A stretch of DNA of 64,000 nucleotides from Leuconostoc mesenteroides subsp. mesenteroides ATCC 8293 (GTDB lineage Bacteria > Bacillota > Bacilli > Lactobacillales > Lactobacillaceae). Positions 8,404-18,160 of this stretch are shown here, piece after piece; within the stretch, counting starts at the first letter, position 1, and every line of letters starts with the position of its first letter. Made by a program: the position numbers and the translations under genes. The stretch spans positions 1,023,001-1,087,000 of the forward strand of contig NC_008531.1 in NCBI RefSeq assembly GCF_000014445.1, written 5' to 3'. The notes beneath the pieces were generated by a model. That model was given only the letters and a program-made list of their open reading frames with translations, was not told the DNA's origin and made no database searches.

Positions 8404-9006
8404 ATGGACTTAACAAAACGAGATGTGAGAGAAATTGCAATGTCAAAAAAGCCAAATAAAGAAAAATTACTTGACAAAGTAAACGATGAAAAACCTGTTA
8501 AGTCCAAAATACTAACATTACCAATTCTTATTATCGGTTTTTTAGTTGTTGTTTTTGGAGCATACATGCTTTATGCAATGACACATATGCACGTTACAAG
8601 CAAAACAGAAACATCGACTGTTAAAACATCAAGTAATTCAGAAAAAGCATCATCAAGTAACAAAAAATATGTTGCTGGTAAAGATTACAAAATCACTTAT
8701 AATAACACAGATTTAATTGATAAGTCTACGATAACTAAAGCATTAGATGCTAATGGCTTGAATGATATTAACGATTTGATGGATACTTCCGAAGACGGTG
8801 GCGATATGGCAAAGGTTGAAGTCTACTACAACAAAGATAAAAATTTGTTGGTTGAGCGTTTGTTTAAGAACGGGTATAAAGATAATCAACCAACACAAAC
8901 AGTTGGGTATGATTTACAAAAGCACGCTATGAATTTGGATAAAACATTTGGAAATGATTATCTCAATCAACCACTCGTTTATACATGGGAAAAACTAACT
9001 AAATAA
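8404..9006 (+). CDS. membrane-anchored hypothetical protein of the transfer operon
   Basis: 200 residues: a charged N-terminal 35 residues, one membrane helix (about 37-60), a Ser/Thr/Lys-rich linker, then a globular outer domain (from about residue 88). ATG 8404 follows a GAAAGGTGG box. I do not recognise the domain. The single-anchor plan recurs in the genes at 12297, 12811 and 13387 and suggests an extracytoplasmic accessory to the mating channel. Confidence 0.55.
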   Translation: MDLTKRDVREIAMSKKPNKEKLLDKVNDEKPVKSKILTLPILIIGFLVVVFGAYMLYAMTHMHVTSKTETSTVKTSSNSEKASSSNKKYVAGKDYKITYNNTDLIDKSTITKALDANGLNDINDLMDTSEDGGDMAKVEVYYNKDKNLLVERLFKNGYKDNQPTQTVGYDLQKHAMNLDKTFGNDYLNQPLVYTWEKLTK

Positions 9007-9016
9007 GTGATACAAC

Positions 9017-9048
9017 AAACATTTACAAAAATTGTAAGTGTTTTTTTA
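9017..9048 (+). terminator. terminator-like hairpin directly before the VirB6-like gene
   Basis: A stem of about 12 bp (9017-9028 with 9032-9043, one G-U pair) is followed by seven T. ATG 9067 lies 18 bases downstream with its own AAGGG box. Confidence 0.7.
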
Positions 9049-9066
9049 TTGCACTAAGAAAGGGAA

Positions 9067-11109
9067 ATGATGAAAAAGTCAATTATATTATTACTTGTGA
9101 TTGGTGCAATGCTTAGTTCACTGTTTGTCAGTAGCTTTGTGATTGCGCCACAACCTGTTTATGCCTTAACCGTTGATACACCAGCTTTAAGAAAAGCAAA
9201 ACGTGAGTCGGATAAAGAAGCATTGGCAAAGGATAAGGCAAACGGCAAGTCAGTTTATGAAGGGACAACGCAACCTAGCTACGATGAAAAGAAAATCAAG
9301 GACAAATTAGGTAGAAACGATATTGATTGGATAAATAAAAATATTTCAAAAAATTTCACAGTTTATTATCAATCAGGCTCATTGACTGATTTAGGGTTAA
9401 GTTCAGCGCATCTTGTAGCGAGTTTGTTTATGTCACTTAATCTCTATATCATCTATCCATTGTTTGATACAGCTTTATCAAAAATGTTTGATTTAACTAA
9501 CATCACGCAAGGGATCAATGATATTTTTTCAAACGTCCAACAATTTACCAAACAAACATGGGCTGGCGAAGTCTTTAAACAATTATTGTATACTGCTTTT
9601 GGTTTAGGGCTTGTTTGGGTCTTTATTCAAAGTGTTAAAAGTGGTGCTGGTTTGAAAGCTATTTTATCAGTTTTGTTAGTGGCTATTATTGGTAGTGCTT
9701 GGATAAGCGCTGGTGGTACAGTTTTGACGAAAGTTAATGAGTTCACGTCTACCGCACAAACGGCTATGTTTGCTGAAACTGCAAGTACCGGCGACACTTA
9801 TTCCAATACAGATGATTTCCAAAGTAAAATTCGTGGTGTGTTTTTTGATAAAGCGGTAATTCGTCCCTATACATTAGCGAACTTTGGAACAACCAATTTA
9901 GATGCGAGCGAAAAAGACGGCTCTTATCGTTTAATCGGTGGTAAAGCTGATAGTGATGTGATTGATGCCTTAGCCAAATCAAATGATTATCTTTCTAAGG
10001 ACGGTGGCGAAGAATGGTATCAAGCATCTGTCGGTCTTATGGCGCCAATTATGTCACTAGCTTATGGTATACCATTGCTGATGATTGGGGTATTTAATTT
10101 GATATTGCAGTTAGGGGCTATTTTGCTTTATTACTTGTCACCATTCACAGTTTTACTTTCTCTGCTACCACGATTTTCAAACAGTGCTTTAAAAACTGGT
10201 TTAAGTGCGTTAGGTTTGTTATTCGCAAAAATCGGACTACTATTTGGCATCATGTTTGTCTCATGGGTTGGTACAGTAACTGATACGATTGTACCAGTTA
10301 CAGGCAGTGCGAGTGCATTGCTTAATTCAATTGTGTATATCGTTTTAATGGTTTTGCTTTGGAAAAATAAATCATTCCTAGTGCAAACAGTAACTGGTTC
10401 ATCAATGGCAAATCAGGCTTTGAATAAAATTCAACTCACACAGGCAGGACAACGTGCAATGTCAGCTGGTAGTGAAATGGTCAACTCAACTAAACATGGC
10501 TTAGAAAATGTCAAAGGCTTTAGTGGTCGTCATGCTAAAGACAAATCAGAAGACAAGTCAAAAGGTAAAGATGATGAAGATTATGATGAAAACCGTGATA
10601 GACGTGGCAATGCACCTGATGAGCAAGAAATGCGTGAATTAGAAGAACAGCGCAGACAAGAACGTGCAGAACGTTTGGCTGATGAAGCAGAACGTCAACG
10701 TCAAAAAGATACTGATGAACAAGTTCTTAACTATGTTCCTGATAACTCTGCTGATGAAGATTATACGGATAGAAGTGGTTATGGCGATGATGATGATTTG
10801 CCAACTTATAAACGCACACCTTATCTTATTCGTGACAGAGCCACAGAAGATAATCATGGAAACGGTTCTAATGAGCCTGACAGATCGTTTAACCTTGGTC
10901 GAGTATTAGATGATGAAAGTAGTGAAAAACTAGCTGAAAAGAGACGTGAAGCACGTTCACAAGTTTTGAAACCTAGTGCTAAACCAGCTACACCAAAATC
11001 AATGTCAGTAGATGACGATAAATTGCAACATCGCAACTTTGATGAAGCGGTTCATCATCAAGAACAAATTACACAAGATGAGGAAAAAGAATTAGATAAG
11101 GAGCTGTGA
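9067..11109 (+). CDS. VirB6/TcpH-like polytopic conjugation membrane protein
   Basis: 680 residues: an N-terminal signal-like helix (residues 5-30 ending P-V-Y-A), a further helix near 118-140, and a cluster of hydrophobic helices between about 170 and 470, including G-L-V-W-V-F and the I-L-L-Y-Y-L-S-P-F segment typical of T4SS integral membrane proteins. The last 230 residues are very charged and hydrophilic, probably cytoplasmic. This corresponds to Tn916 Orf15 / TcpH, the presumed inner-membrane channel scaffold. Its stop overlaps the start of the hydrolase gene (TGATG), so the two are translationally coupled. Confidence 0.8.
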   Translation: MMKKSIILLLVIGAMLSSLFVSSFVIAPQPVYALTVDTPALRKAKRESDKEALAKDKANGKSVYEGTTQPSYDEKKIKDKLGRNDIDWINKNISKNFTVYYQSGSLTDLGLSSAHLVASLFMSLNLYIIYPLFDTALSKMFDLTNITQGINDIFSNVQQFTKQTWAGEVFKQLLYTAFGLGLVWVFIQSVKSGAGLKAILSVLLVAIIGSAWISAGGTVLTKVNEFTSTAQTAMFAETASTGDTYSNTDDFQSKIRGVFFDKAVIRPYTLANFGTTNLDASEKDGSYRLIGGKADSDVIDALAKSNDYLSKDGGEEWYQASVGLMAPIMSLAYGIPLLMIGVFNLILQLGAILLYYLSPFTVLLSLLPRFSNSALKTGLSALGLLFAKIGLLFGIMFVSWVGTVTDTIVPVTGSASALLNSIVYIVLMVLLWKNKSFLVQTVTGSSMANQALNKIQLTQAGQRAMSAGSEMVNSTKHGLENVKGFSGRHAKDKSEDKSKGKDDEDYDENRDRRGNAPDEQEMRELEEQRRQERAERLADEAERQRQKDTDEQVLNYVPDNSADEDYTDRSGYGDDDDLPTYKRTPYLIRDRATEDNHGNGSNEPDRSFNLGRVLDDESSEKLAEKRREARSQVLKPSAKPATPKSMSVDDDKLQHRNFDEAVHHQEQITQDEEKELDKEL

Positions 11110-12281
11110 TGCAAAAACAATTAGTGTCTCATTTCAAACATAAAATTTTGCTTTTCTTAGCGCCTTATTTAGCTTTCTTCTTAGTGCTGTTACTTATCGT
11201 AATGGCACTTTTTTATCAGAATAATAACAATGACTGTCAAAGTACAGATACCACAGTAACTGTCACAACCAGTGCCGATAAAGAGGTGGTTGCCAAATCA
11301 ATTCATGATAATTTGAAGAAAATATCTGGTGTGACCGAAGCTGGTATTGCCGGGTATTTAGGGAACACTGAAAATGAAAGTGGTTTTAACGCTAGTATCG
11401 TGCAATCAAATGCGACATTCAATGAAAGTACCGCTATGAATGCTAGTATCAGTGGTTATGCTTTGGGTCTTAATCAATGGGACAATTCAAGACGTGTTGA
11501 GTTGCTAAACTATGCGAAATCACAAGATAAAAAATGGTCTGATGCAGGTTTGCAGTTAGATTTTGCGCTTAATCATGACGGCACAAATGCCGATTTGTTA
11601 AAGCAAGGTTTGAAAATGACCAACGTTAATGATGCGACTGAATTTTTAAGAGCAAAGTGGGAACGTGGTAGTGCTGGGACAACAGCTACTAGACAAAGTT
11701 ATGCTCGTGCTTGGTACGCTAAATTTGCTAGTAGTTCATCAAATACAGCCGTTGATACGGCAACCAATGGGACTGAAACCACACAAAATACTGATAACAC
11801 AACCAACAATTCAAATGGTTGTGCCACTAATGTTGCGCAAGGTATGGGTACTAGTGGTGCGCCAGTTAAAGAAATTCCTAGCGCCTATAAAAGTAAAATC
11901 AAAGATACTAATTTCACAGCTACGTCATCATCAAATACTTATCCATTCGGACAGTGTACTTGGTATACCTATAATCGTATGCAAGAATTAGGTACACCAG
12001 TAGAAAATGCTTTAGGCAATGGGGCTGATTGGGGCGCTAATGCAAAAGCTAAAGGATATAAAACTGATAGTCAGCCACATGTTGGTTGGGCGGTCAGTTT
12101 CTCACAAGGGGCAGACGGTGCCGACCCGACTTATGGACACGTAGCTGTTGTTGAAGCGATCAGTGATGATAAAACACATTTTCTAGTCAGTGAATGTAAT
12201 GTAGTGGCATCTGAAACAGGTACAGTAAGTTTCCGTGAATTAACGGCAGGCCAAGGCGTAACCTTTATTCAAGGTAAATAA
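11109..12281 (+). CDS. T4SS peptidoglycan hydrolase: phage-tail-type lysozyme plus CHAP domain
   Basis: I chose ATG 11109 (five bases after AAGGAG), not GTG 11106. The protein has 390 residues: a membrane anchor (about residues 12-36), a lysozyme-like domain (about 60-200; G-Y-L-G-N-T-E-N-E-S-G-F), a Ser/Thr/Asn linker, and a C-terminal CHAP amidase/peptidase domain with G-Q-C-T-W-Y (Cys283) and Y-G-H-V-A (His344). The two-domain plan matches TcpG / Tn916 Orf14 proteins, which locally open the wall for the mating channel. Both catalytic CHAP residues are present. Confidence 0.88.
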   Translation: MQKQLVSHFKHKILLFLAPYLAFFLVLLLIVMALFYQNNNNDCQSTDTTVTVTTSADKEVVAKSIHDNLKKISGVTEAGIAGYLGNTENESGFNASIVQSNATFNESTAMNASISGYALGLNQWDNSRRVELLNYAKSQDKKWSDAGLQLDFALNHDGTNADLLKQGLKMTNVNDATEFLRAKWERGSAGTTATRQSYARAWYAKFASSSSNTAVDTATNGTETTQNTDNTTNNSNGCATNVAQGMGTSGAPVKEIPSAYKSKIKDTNFTATSSSNTYPFGQCTWYTYNRMQELGTPVENALGNGADWGANAKAKGYKTDSQPHVGWAVSFSQGADGADPTYGHVAVVEAISDDKTHFLVSECNVVASETGTVSFRELTAGQGVTFIQGK

Positions 12282-12296
12282 TCGAAAGGAGAAAGT

Positions 12297-12821
12297 ATGA
12301 AAAATAGCCGTTTAATCATCTTTGCTAGTCTGGTGTTGGCTGGCATTTTATTAGTCCAATTCAATCAAATGCCTAACTTGGATAAACAATTAGGACAAGC
12401 TAGGGCAGATTTAAAACAGGCAAAAGTTAATCAAGTCAAATCACAAACGATTGTATCAAGTCCAAAATCACGACAAGAAACGGTTAGTAATAGTACAAGT
12501 CGGGTCAATAAATTTGTACAAACATTTAGTAATCAACCGACATCAAGTTATCCTGACAGCTTAAAGGGGTTGGCTTCACAAAAAGTGATTAACGAACTCA
12601 CTCAAACTTTTGCGCCTAGTGTGACTTTTAGTGACAAGGCGCATTATGATGTGCCACTCGTTGGGCTAAAAAATGCTTGGGGGTCTGATTTAGAATATTT
12701 GGTCATTGCTAAAAGTGATGCACAAAGTGTGGCTTATACAATTACTTATGATACTGATGAAAAACAAGTGACTGATATGTCACGACTAACCTTGAAAGGG
12801 GCATTCGATAATGAAAAATAA
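12297..12821 (+). CDS. single-anchor hypothetical transfer protein
   Basis: 174 residues with an N-terminal membrane helix (about 5-23), a short helical and Gln/Lys-rich stretch, then an outer globular domain. The start follows GAAAGGAG. The architecture resembles that of the next gene, with which it overlaps by 11 bases, suggesting co-translation and perhaps a joint complex. No family recognised. Confidence 0.55.
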   Translation: MKNSRLIIFASLVLAGILLVQFNQMPNLDKQLGQARADLKQAKVNQVKSQTIVSSPKSRQETVSNSTSRVNKFVQTFSNQPTSSYPDSLKGLASQKVINELTQTFAPSVTFSDKAHYDVPLVGLKNAWGSDLEYLVIAKSDAQSVAYTITYDTDEKQVTDMSRLTLKGAFDNEK

Positions 12822-13377
12822 GGTTTTACTTAGCATTATGGGTTTGCTTTTAGTTGGTCTTGGCATCACAATGTCAATCACAAATCATAAACGGTCACAG
12901 ATAGCAGATGTTAGAGAGGAAGTGTCGCAAGTGGCTAAAACACAAAAGCATGTCACGACACAAATTGATAACTTACAAACCACGTACAATGCCAATGATG
13001 CCAAAGTTAAGAGCAAGTTACTTAAATTTGCAAAGGCTTATTATACTTTTAGTAGTCAATCTGATTATGAAAAGCGATTTAATCAAGTATCAGATATTTT
13101 AGATTTATCAAATGAGCAAAAGAACCAATTATTTGATAATGGATTAGATGCTACAGGTGGGTCACGAATTGATAATTTAGTTCTAACAAGTCAATATCAA
13201 ACCGCCACAGGTTATACAAGTGATTTAGATAATCAAACAATCGAAAGCCTAGCAACTGTGGTTGTCAAAACTAGTGGTACAGCGCAAAAAGCAATCAATC
13301 AAACCGTGCTATTACATGGCTGGTTTGATATAAAAACTCAAAAATTAACGTCAGTTAAAATCAATCAAATACAGTAA
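12811..13377 (+). CDS. single-anchor coiled-coil hypothetical transfer protein
   Basis: 188 residues: a membrane helix (about 5-24), a heptad-like helical region (about 30-60) and an outer domain rich in Thr, Gln and Asn. It overlaps the upstream gene by 11 bases and ends nine bases before the thioredoxin-like gene. General resemblance in plan to the preceding protein hints at an ancient duplication, but I see no strong sequence identity. Function unknown. Confidence 0.55.
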   Translation: MKNKVLLSIMGLLLVGLGITMSITNHKRSQIADVREEVSQVAKTQKHVTTQIDNLQTTYNANDAKVKSKLLKFAKAYYTFSSQSDYEKRFNQVSDILDLSNEQKNQLFDNGLDATGGSRIDNLVLTSQYQTATGYTSDLDNQTIESLATVVVKTSGTAQKAINQTVLLHGWFDIKTQKLTSVKINQIQ

Positions 13378-13386
13378 GGAGTATGA

Positions 13387-13848
13387 ATGATGAAACATTA
13401 TATTAAAGGGGGCAATGAGACTAAGAAAGGGACAAAAAAGCAGTTACCCAAACCAATTATAATTATTGTCAATAAAGTATTACCAGTCATTGTGTTGCTA
13501 GTGGCTGGTTTTTTCTTTATTCCATACGTATCAATGAATTTTCAAAATAATGATGTTAAAGGGCTGAATACAAAAGCGGAAGCTGTGATGTTTTACAATT
13601 CAATTTGTTCGCATTGTCAAAAGGTCTATCCTAAAATCTTTTGGCACAATATTTTGAACTTTAACAATGATGACAAGCAAATTCAAACAATCAATGTGCA
13701 AAATCCTAATAACAAGCATTACATTAGTGATTTTGCTGTTCAAGAAACACCAACGTTTATGAAGCCAAATAACCCAGATATGAAATTAGTTTCAACTGAT
13801 GTGAAACAAATTAACAATTTTGCAGAGACCGGGGCAAGTGATCAATGA
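13387..13848 (+). CDS. membrane-anchored thioredoxin-like protein
   Basis: 153 residues with one membrane helix (about 22-46) and a small extracytoplasmic domain carrying a C-S-H-C motif (Cys74, Cys77) after an M-F-Y-N strand, plus a later E-T-P-T-F segment that fits the cis-proline loop of thioredoxin folds. This is the normal layout of an extracellular thiol-disulfide oxidoreductase. In this operon it may help fold cysteine-bearing transfer proteins such as the CHAP hydrolase (inference). The domain is short for a full thioredoxin. Confidence 0.65.
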   Translation: MMKHYIKGGNETKKGTKKQLPKPIIIIVNKVLPVIVLLVAGFFFIPYVSMNFQNNDVKGLNTKAEAVMFYNSICSHCQKVYPKIFWHNILNFNNDDKQIQTINVQNPNNKHYISDFAVQETPTFMKPNNPDMKLVSTDVKQINNFAETGASDQ

Positions 13849-13876
13849 AAAATTTAGAAAGGTAGGACACTAGACT

Positions 13877-16375
13877 ATGGCAAAAAAAGCGACAGTTAAA
13901 TATGAAAACCCTGTCGTGCAGTATCGGGATAACCTGTTACTCACAACAATTGGCGACGTGTGGGCTTATTACAAGATTAAGCCTTTTCAAATCAATGTCG
14001 CCAATGTAGAAGATAAACGCAAATATAAAAATAGTTTTATTGATGTGTTTGAACGTTTACAAAAATATGATGATGTCGATTTAAAATTGATTCCAAAAGA
14101 TATGGACTTAGCGGGTCGTATTCAAGGCACGAGTGATGATTGGGCTGATGATTTAAGGGAAGTCGCCGAGTATTATATTGGTCAAGAAGAAGTCAATCTC
14201 TTGGAGAGTGAGTTCAACCCAGCAATCATTGATGAATTTTATATTGGAGTTAAGCTCAAAAATATCAATGTTGGTGATGACTTGAAAGAGAAAGTTAGTT
14301 TTGTGACTGATTTAGTGATGAAGCGCATTGCAGAGACATTTAGGTATCAGGTCAAGTTTGATGATAGTTTTTTTGAACGTTTTAATACCATGAATGAAGA
14401 TGTGTTGAGCATCTTGAAATCAATTGATGCCGAGAAAATGGACGAAGATAGATTAGTCGCCATGCTTGGTTTGCCTTATCATCACGAAAAAGAAAAATCA
14501 CTGATGGCAATGCGTGATACGGTTTTTGATTTATCACATACAGGTGTGATTAAGCGTATCACTGATGATAAAGAAGATTATTTTACGCATCTCATTTTGA
14601 ATATGCCAGACAAAATGCAATTTTTATCTGTGTTACCAGAAATACAATCATATAAATTTCCAGTTGAAGTGCATATCAAAATCAATTTTCCCCAAAGAGA
14701 CGGCTGGCGTGGTTTAAAACAACAAACCAAATCATCAAAAGGAAAGTATCGTGATGAATTACGTGATGCCTTTAATACTGATGAAGACAGTTCCAAACGT
14801 AGTGAATTGAATTACAAACTAGCCAAAAATTTAGTCAATGTGTTAGATGATAAAAATGGCTTTTTGCAATGGTCTGTTATTTTAGTGGTTCGAGATGAAA
14901 ATGTGAAAGAGTTAAAAAAGAAAGTTAATAAACTCAAAACACGTTTAAAGACTTTTGAGCGGGATATTGAGTTGTATCAACCAAGCTTCAATCAAGAACA
15001 GCTATTGTATCAAACATTGCCAGCGGTTAATTTAGGGGTCTTCAAACAATGGCGACAATACACAACTGTGCTAGCCTTAGCCGAGTTGATGTTTGGCACT
15101 AGTCAAGCTTTAGGGTCACACACAGGTTTCTATGTTGGGCGTGTTTTGAGCCTAGATAAGTTTGAGACTATCCAACAAGCCGTGGCATCTTCCAGACTAT
15201 TATTACTACTTAATTTAGTGATTACCAACAAAGGTATTAAAGGTGCTAAAACAGATAGTCCGCACCTTGCATTATCAGGCGATACCGGACAGGGGAAGTC
15301 ATTTTTGTTTAAACTATTGCTTTTACACATGGCAATGTTTAACGTCAAGATTTTATATATTGATCCTAAGCAAGAAATTCATAGGTGGTTTATGCGAGCA
15401 TTGGAAACTGAAAAAAACCCTTATTTCCGTAAGTTGATTAGTTCGTTTCATTTTGTCACTTTAAATGCCAACGATAGACAAAACTTAGGTGTTCTTGACC
15501 CAATTTTAACTTTGAATGAGCAGAGTACGGAAGACGATATACCTGATGTTCTGACTTTGGTTAAGGAAATGTTAGTTCAAATCAGACCAATCTCACAAGA
15601 TATTCAATTAGAGACAGCCCTTAATCGTTCGATTAGTAAAGTATGTGCGATGCGTATTCAAGGCGAAAAGGTTGGCACTTTAACCGTCTTTGATGAACTA
15701 GCTAAAGGTTCGCAAGCAGAAAAAGATTTATCTGATTTCTACCAAAGTATTGTTCCAAAGACAATGTTACGTTTAGCCTTTAGTGACGGTTCAACGGACA
15801 GCTTGCAGTTTAATGACCAACGGACAATTTTAGAAGTTACTGGTTTGCAATTACCTAGTGCTAAACAAGATAGCCGTACTTATACTGAAACGCAAAAGTA
15901 TTCAATGGCTTTGATGTTAGCGTTGGGTAAATATTTAGAAAAGTTTGGTCGAGCCAACCCAGATGAGTTTAGTTTGGAAATGATTGATGAAGCATGGATA
16001 TTTACGACTTCACAGGCAGGTAAGAATGTGTTTGATAGCATCAAGCGGTTGGGTCGTTCTGAAAACAATGCTGTTTTCTATGCCACACAACGTGTCAAAG
16101 ATAGTGATGATGAAGAAAGTATCGGACAATATGGTCAATTGTTTGCCTTTGATAGTTCTGATGACCGTGAAAATATTTTAAAACAGTTCAATTTGCCAGT
16201 AACCAAAGCAAATATTGAAATGTTAGCTAACCTGAAAAAGGGACAATGTTTGTTTAGAGATATTTATGGTCGAGTTGGTAAGGTGGTTATTCATTCACTC
16301 TTTGATGAATGGACGGCAGCCTTAAAGACAGTTAACTCAAATGAGAGTGCCAAGTTAGAAGAAAAATATGCTTAG
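13877..16375 (+). CDS. virB4: VirB4/TcpF-type conjugation ATPase
   Basis: 832 residues. A Walker A motif G-D-T-G-Q-G-K-S lies at about 468-475 and a Walker B motif M-I-D-E-A-W at about 703-708, followed by the R-L-G-R-S-E-N-N segment typical of VirB4/TraE-type ATPases. The N-terminal half is the helical VirB4 N-domain. This is the T4SS motor equivalent to Tn916 Orf16 and pCW3 TcpF, powering channel assembly or substrate transfer at the cytoplasmic membrane. The frame is intact and full length. Confidence 0.92.
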   Translation: MAKKATVKYENPVVQYRDNLLLTTIGDVWAYYKIKPFQINVANVEDKRKYKNSFIDVFERLQKYDDVDLKLIPKDMDLAGRIQGTSDDWADDLREVAEYYIGQEEVNLLESEFNPAIIDEFYIGVKLKNINVGDDLKEKVSFVTDLVMKRIAETFRYQVKFDDSFFERFNTMNEDVLSILKSIDAEKMDEDRLVAMLGLPYHHEKEKSLMAMRDTVFDLSHTGVIKRITDDKEDYFTHLILNMPDKMQFLSVLPEIQSYKFPVEVHIKINFPQRDGWRGLKQQTKSSKGKYRDELRDAFNTDEDSSKRSELNYKLAKNLVNVLDDKNGFLQWSVILVVRDENVKELKKKVNKLKTRLKTFERDIELYQPSFNQEQLLYQTLPAVNLGVFKQWRQYTTVLALAELMFGTSQALGSHTGFYVGRVLSLDKFETIQQAVASSRLLLLLNLVITNKGIKGAKTDSPHLALSGDTGQGKSFLFKLLLLHMAMFNVKILYIDPKQEIHRWFMRALETEKNPYFRKLISSFHFVTLNANDRQNLGVLDPILTLNEQSTEDDIPDVLTLVKEMLVQIRPISQDIQLETALNRSISKVCAMRIQGEKVGTLTVFDELAKGSQAEKDLSDFYQSIVPKTMLRLAFSDGSTDSLQFNDQRTILEVTGLQLPSAKQDSRTYTETQKYSMALMLALGKYLEKFGRANPDEFSLEMIDEAWIFTTSQAGKNVFDSIKRLGRSENNAVFYATQRVKDSDDEESIGQYGQLFAFDSSDDRENILKQFNLPVTKANIEMLANLKKGQCLFRDIYGRVGKVVIHSLFDEWTAALKTVNSNESAKLEEKYA

Positions 16376-16388
16376 AAAGTAGGAGAGC

Positions 16389-16532
16389 ATGGGAAACTTT
16401 ATTTTGTTTTTAATCTTTGGTTTTGGCATCGCCTTTTTGTATGTACGCCACAATCGAGATTTTGAAATTACCAGCATGTCAACAATTTTTGTCAAAATAT
16501 ATTTTTTTAATATAACCGGCTATTCAAACTAA
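16389..16532 (+). CDS. short membrane peptide, possibly a gene start interrupted by the downstream insertion
   Basis: A 47-codon frame begins at ATG 16389 after a good AGGAGAG box, 13 bases behind virB4. It encodes a hydrophobic helix (residues 3-17) and a basic stretch, then runs into AT-rich sequence from about residue 30 on and stops. The abrupt composition change suggests the original operon gene was cut here by insertion of the nuclease-helicase gene. It could still be translated as a small membrane peptide. Confidence 0.4.
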   Translation: MGNFILFLIFGFGIAFLYVRHNRDFEITSMSTIFVKIYFFNITGYSN

Positions 16533-16600
16533 GACATTTGCAGTACCTTTTATTTTGTTGTAAACTTTACGTAAATTAAAATGTGGAAAGAGTATTCTAA

Positions 16601-18160
16601 ATGTCTTTGATTAAAACCGTTGATTTCGATACTATTGTCTGTGTAAATAATTCAGGATCTGATAGCGAACTAATGAATTCCTTTCTAAGAATATATAATC
16701 CTAACTATAACGTAATTAAAGAGGAAATTTCACTTTCGCCCGAAGAAATAAGTGATTTTGTTGTGTTAGTAAACAAGTTGGCAGAAACAAAACAATTAAC
16801 AATGAATAAAAAAAATGGTTATATCTTAGGATACCAAGCCAATTCTGGAATCCGTGAACAATTTGATATTTTAAGATACAGTGAAAAATCTATTCTAAAT
16901 ATCGAATTAAAATCAAAACTTCCGAAAAATGGGCTACCTGAGATAAAAAATCAACTAATTAGGCACAAATTACTCTTGGGTCTCACCGAAAAAAAAGTTG
17001 ATTTGGTCACCTTTGTCAGAGAAGAAATGAAAATATATAAACTATCAAATACTCAGGACATTGAAGAAATTACGCCACTTGATTTAATATCAATGATTAC
17101 TGATACTTATTTAGCAACAGATATTCTTGCTGAAGTCGATTTATCTACAATGATTGTCTCTCCCTATGTGAATCCAGAAAAATTCGTTAATCATGAATAC
17201 TTTTTAACTGATGAACAAATACAAGTCAGGGGACGTATTTTAAAATGTAAAAATAATAAAATGGCTTTGATTGATGGAGCTGGAACAGGGAAAACACTAC
17301 TGTTGCTTGATTTGGCAAAAAATTATCTTAAAAGGAATAAACAAGTAATTCTGGTTTTTGCTGGAAGTTTAGAAAACAATTCAGAACTAGAAAGCTTATT
17401 TAAATTTACTGTACGTCAAGTTAATCAAGTAAGTGAACAAGAATTGTCTACTTTTGACGTTATTTTGGTTGACGAATCTCAAAGTCTTTATGAGGAAGCT
17501 TTTGATAAACTCTATAACATTTCTGAGCAAACTATACTATTCTCAGTGGACCAACAACAAACTCTGCATCCAATACAGAAAAAATTGAATATTCAGAAAA
17601 AATTAACTGAAGACGTTAACGTCACAGAATTCAAATTACGGAATAAGGTTCGTACTGACCCCGTAATGTCATCTTTTATCTCAAAGTTTTTGGATTTAAA
17701 GGATCGCACTGCTCAACCTTTCAACTTTCAAAATGTAAAAGCAGTTTATTTTGATTCAAAAGAGTTGGCTAGAGACTATTTAGATAACTTGGTAAACAGC
17801 GATGATTTTAAGTCGATTGAGCTGACCCCGTATACTACAAAGTCAACATATAATATTGAAAGAGCAAAGACATACATTGGTTCTAAAACTGTTCACCATG
17901 TAATTGGACGAGAGTATGACAATGTCGTAGTCCCACTTGATGAGCACTATTTTTATAATGAAGACGCGAAGCTAGATTCAAATTATCCTGATTACTATCC
18001 ATTTTTACAAGATAATTCTATTTTTGAAGCCATATCAAGAGTTAAAAAGCATTTAGTAATTGTTGTAATTAATAATCCGTCTTTATTTATCAAAATACAG
18101 GAAATTTTGACTTGGCAAATTGATAAGGTAATAGGAGAGAAAAGCAATGGGAAGGATTAA
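16601..18160 (+). CDS. PD-(D/E)XK nuclease fused to SF1-type helicase
   Basis: 519 residues. The N-terminal part has a nuclease-like core: Asp89 in F-D-I-L, then I-E-L-K-S-K with Glu102 and Lys104, the D...ExK pattern of PD-(D/E)XK enzymes. The C-terminal part is a superfamily-1 helicase: Walker A D-G-A-G-T-G-K-T (225-232), DEXQ-type Walker B D-E-S-Q (291-294), and a Q-Q-Q-T-L segment after it (motif III-like). The AT-rich gene sits between virB4 and tcpA and overlaps the tcpA start by 14 bases. Single-gene nuclease-helicases are known in phage defence (for example staphylococcal Nhi). A defence role here is inference. Confidence 0.75.
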   Translation: MSLIKTVDFDTIVCVNNSGSDSELMNSFLRIYNPNYNVIKEEISLSPEEISDFVVLVNKLAETKQLTMNKKNGYILGYQANSGIREQFDILRYSEKSILNIELKSKLPKNGLPEIKNQLIRHKLLLGLTEKKVDLVTFVREEMKIYKLSNTQDIEEITPLDLISMITDTYLATDILAEVDLSTMIVSPYVNPEKFVNHEYFLTDEQIQVRGRILKCKNNKMALIDGAGTGKTLLLLDLAKNYLKRNKQVILVFAGSLENNSELESLFKFTVRQVNQVSEQELSTFDVILVDESQSLYEEAFDKLYNISEQTILFSVDQQQTLHPIQKKLNIQKKLTEDVNVTEFKLRNKVRTDPVMSSFISKFLDLKDRTAQPFNFQNVKAVYFDSKELARDYLDNLVNSDDFKSIELTPYTTKSTYNIERAKTYIGSKTVHHVIGREYDNVVVPLDEHYFYNEDAKLDSNYPDYYPFLQDNSIFEAISRVKKHLVIVVINNPSLFIKIQEILTWQIDKVIGEKSNGKD

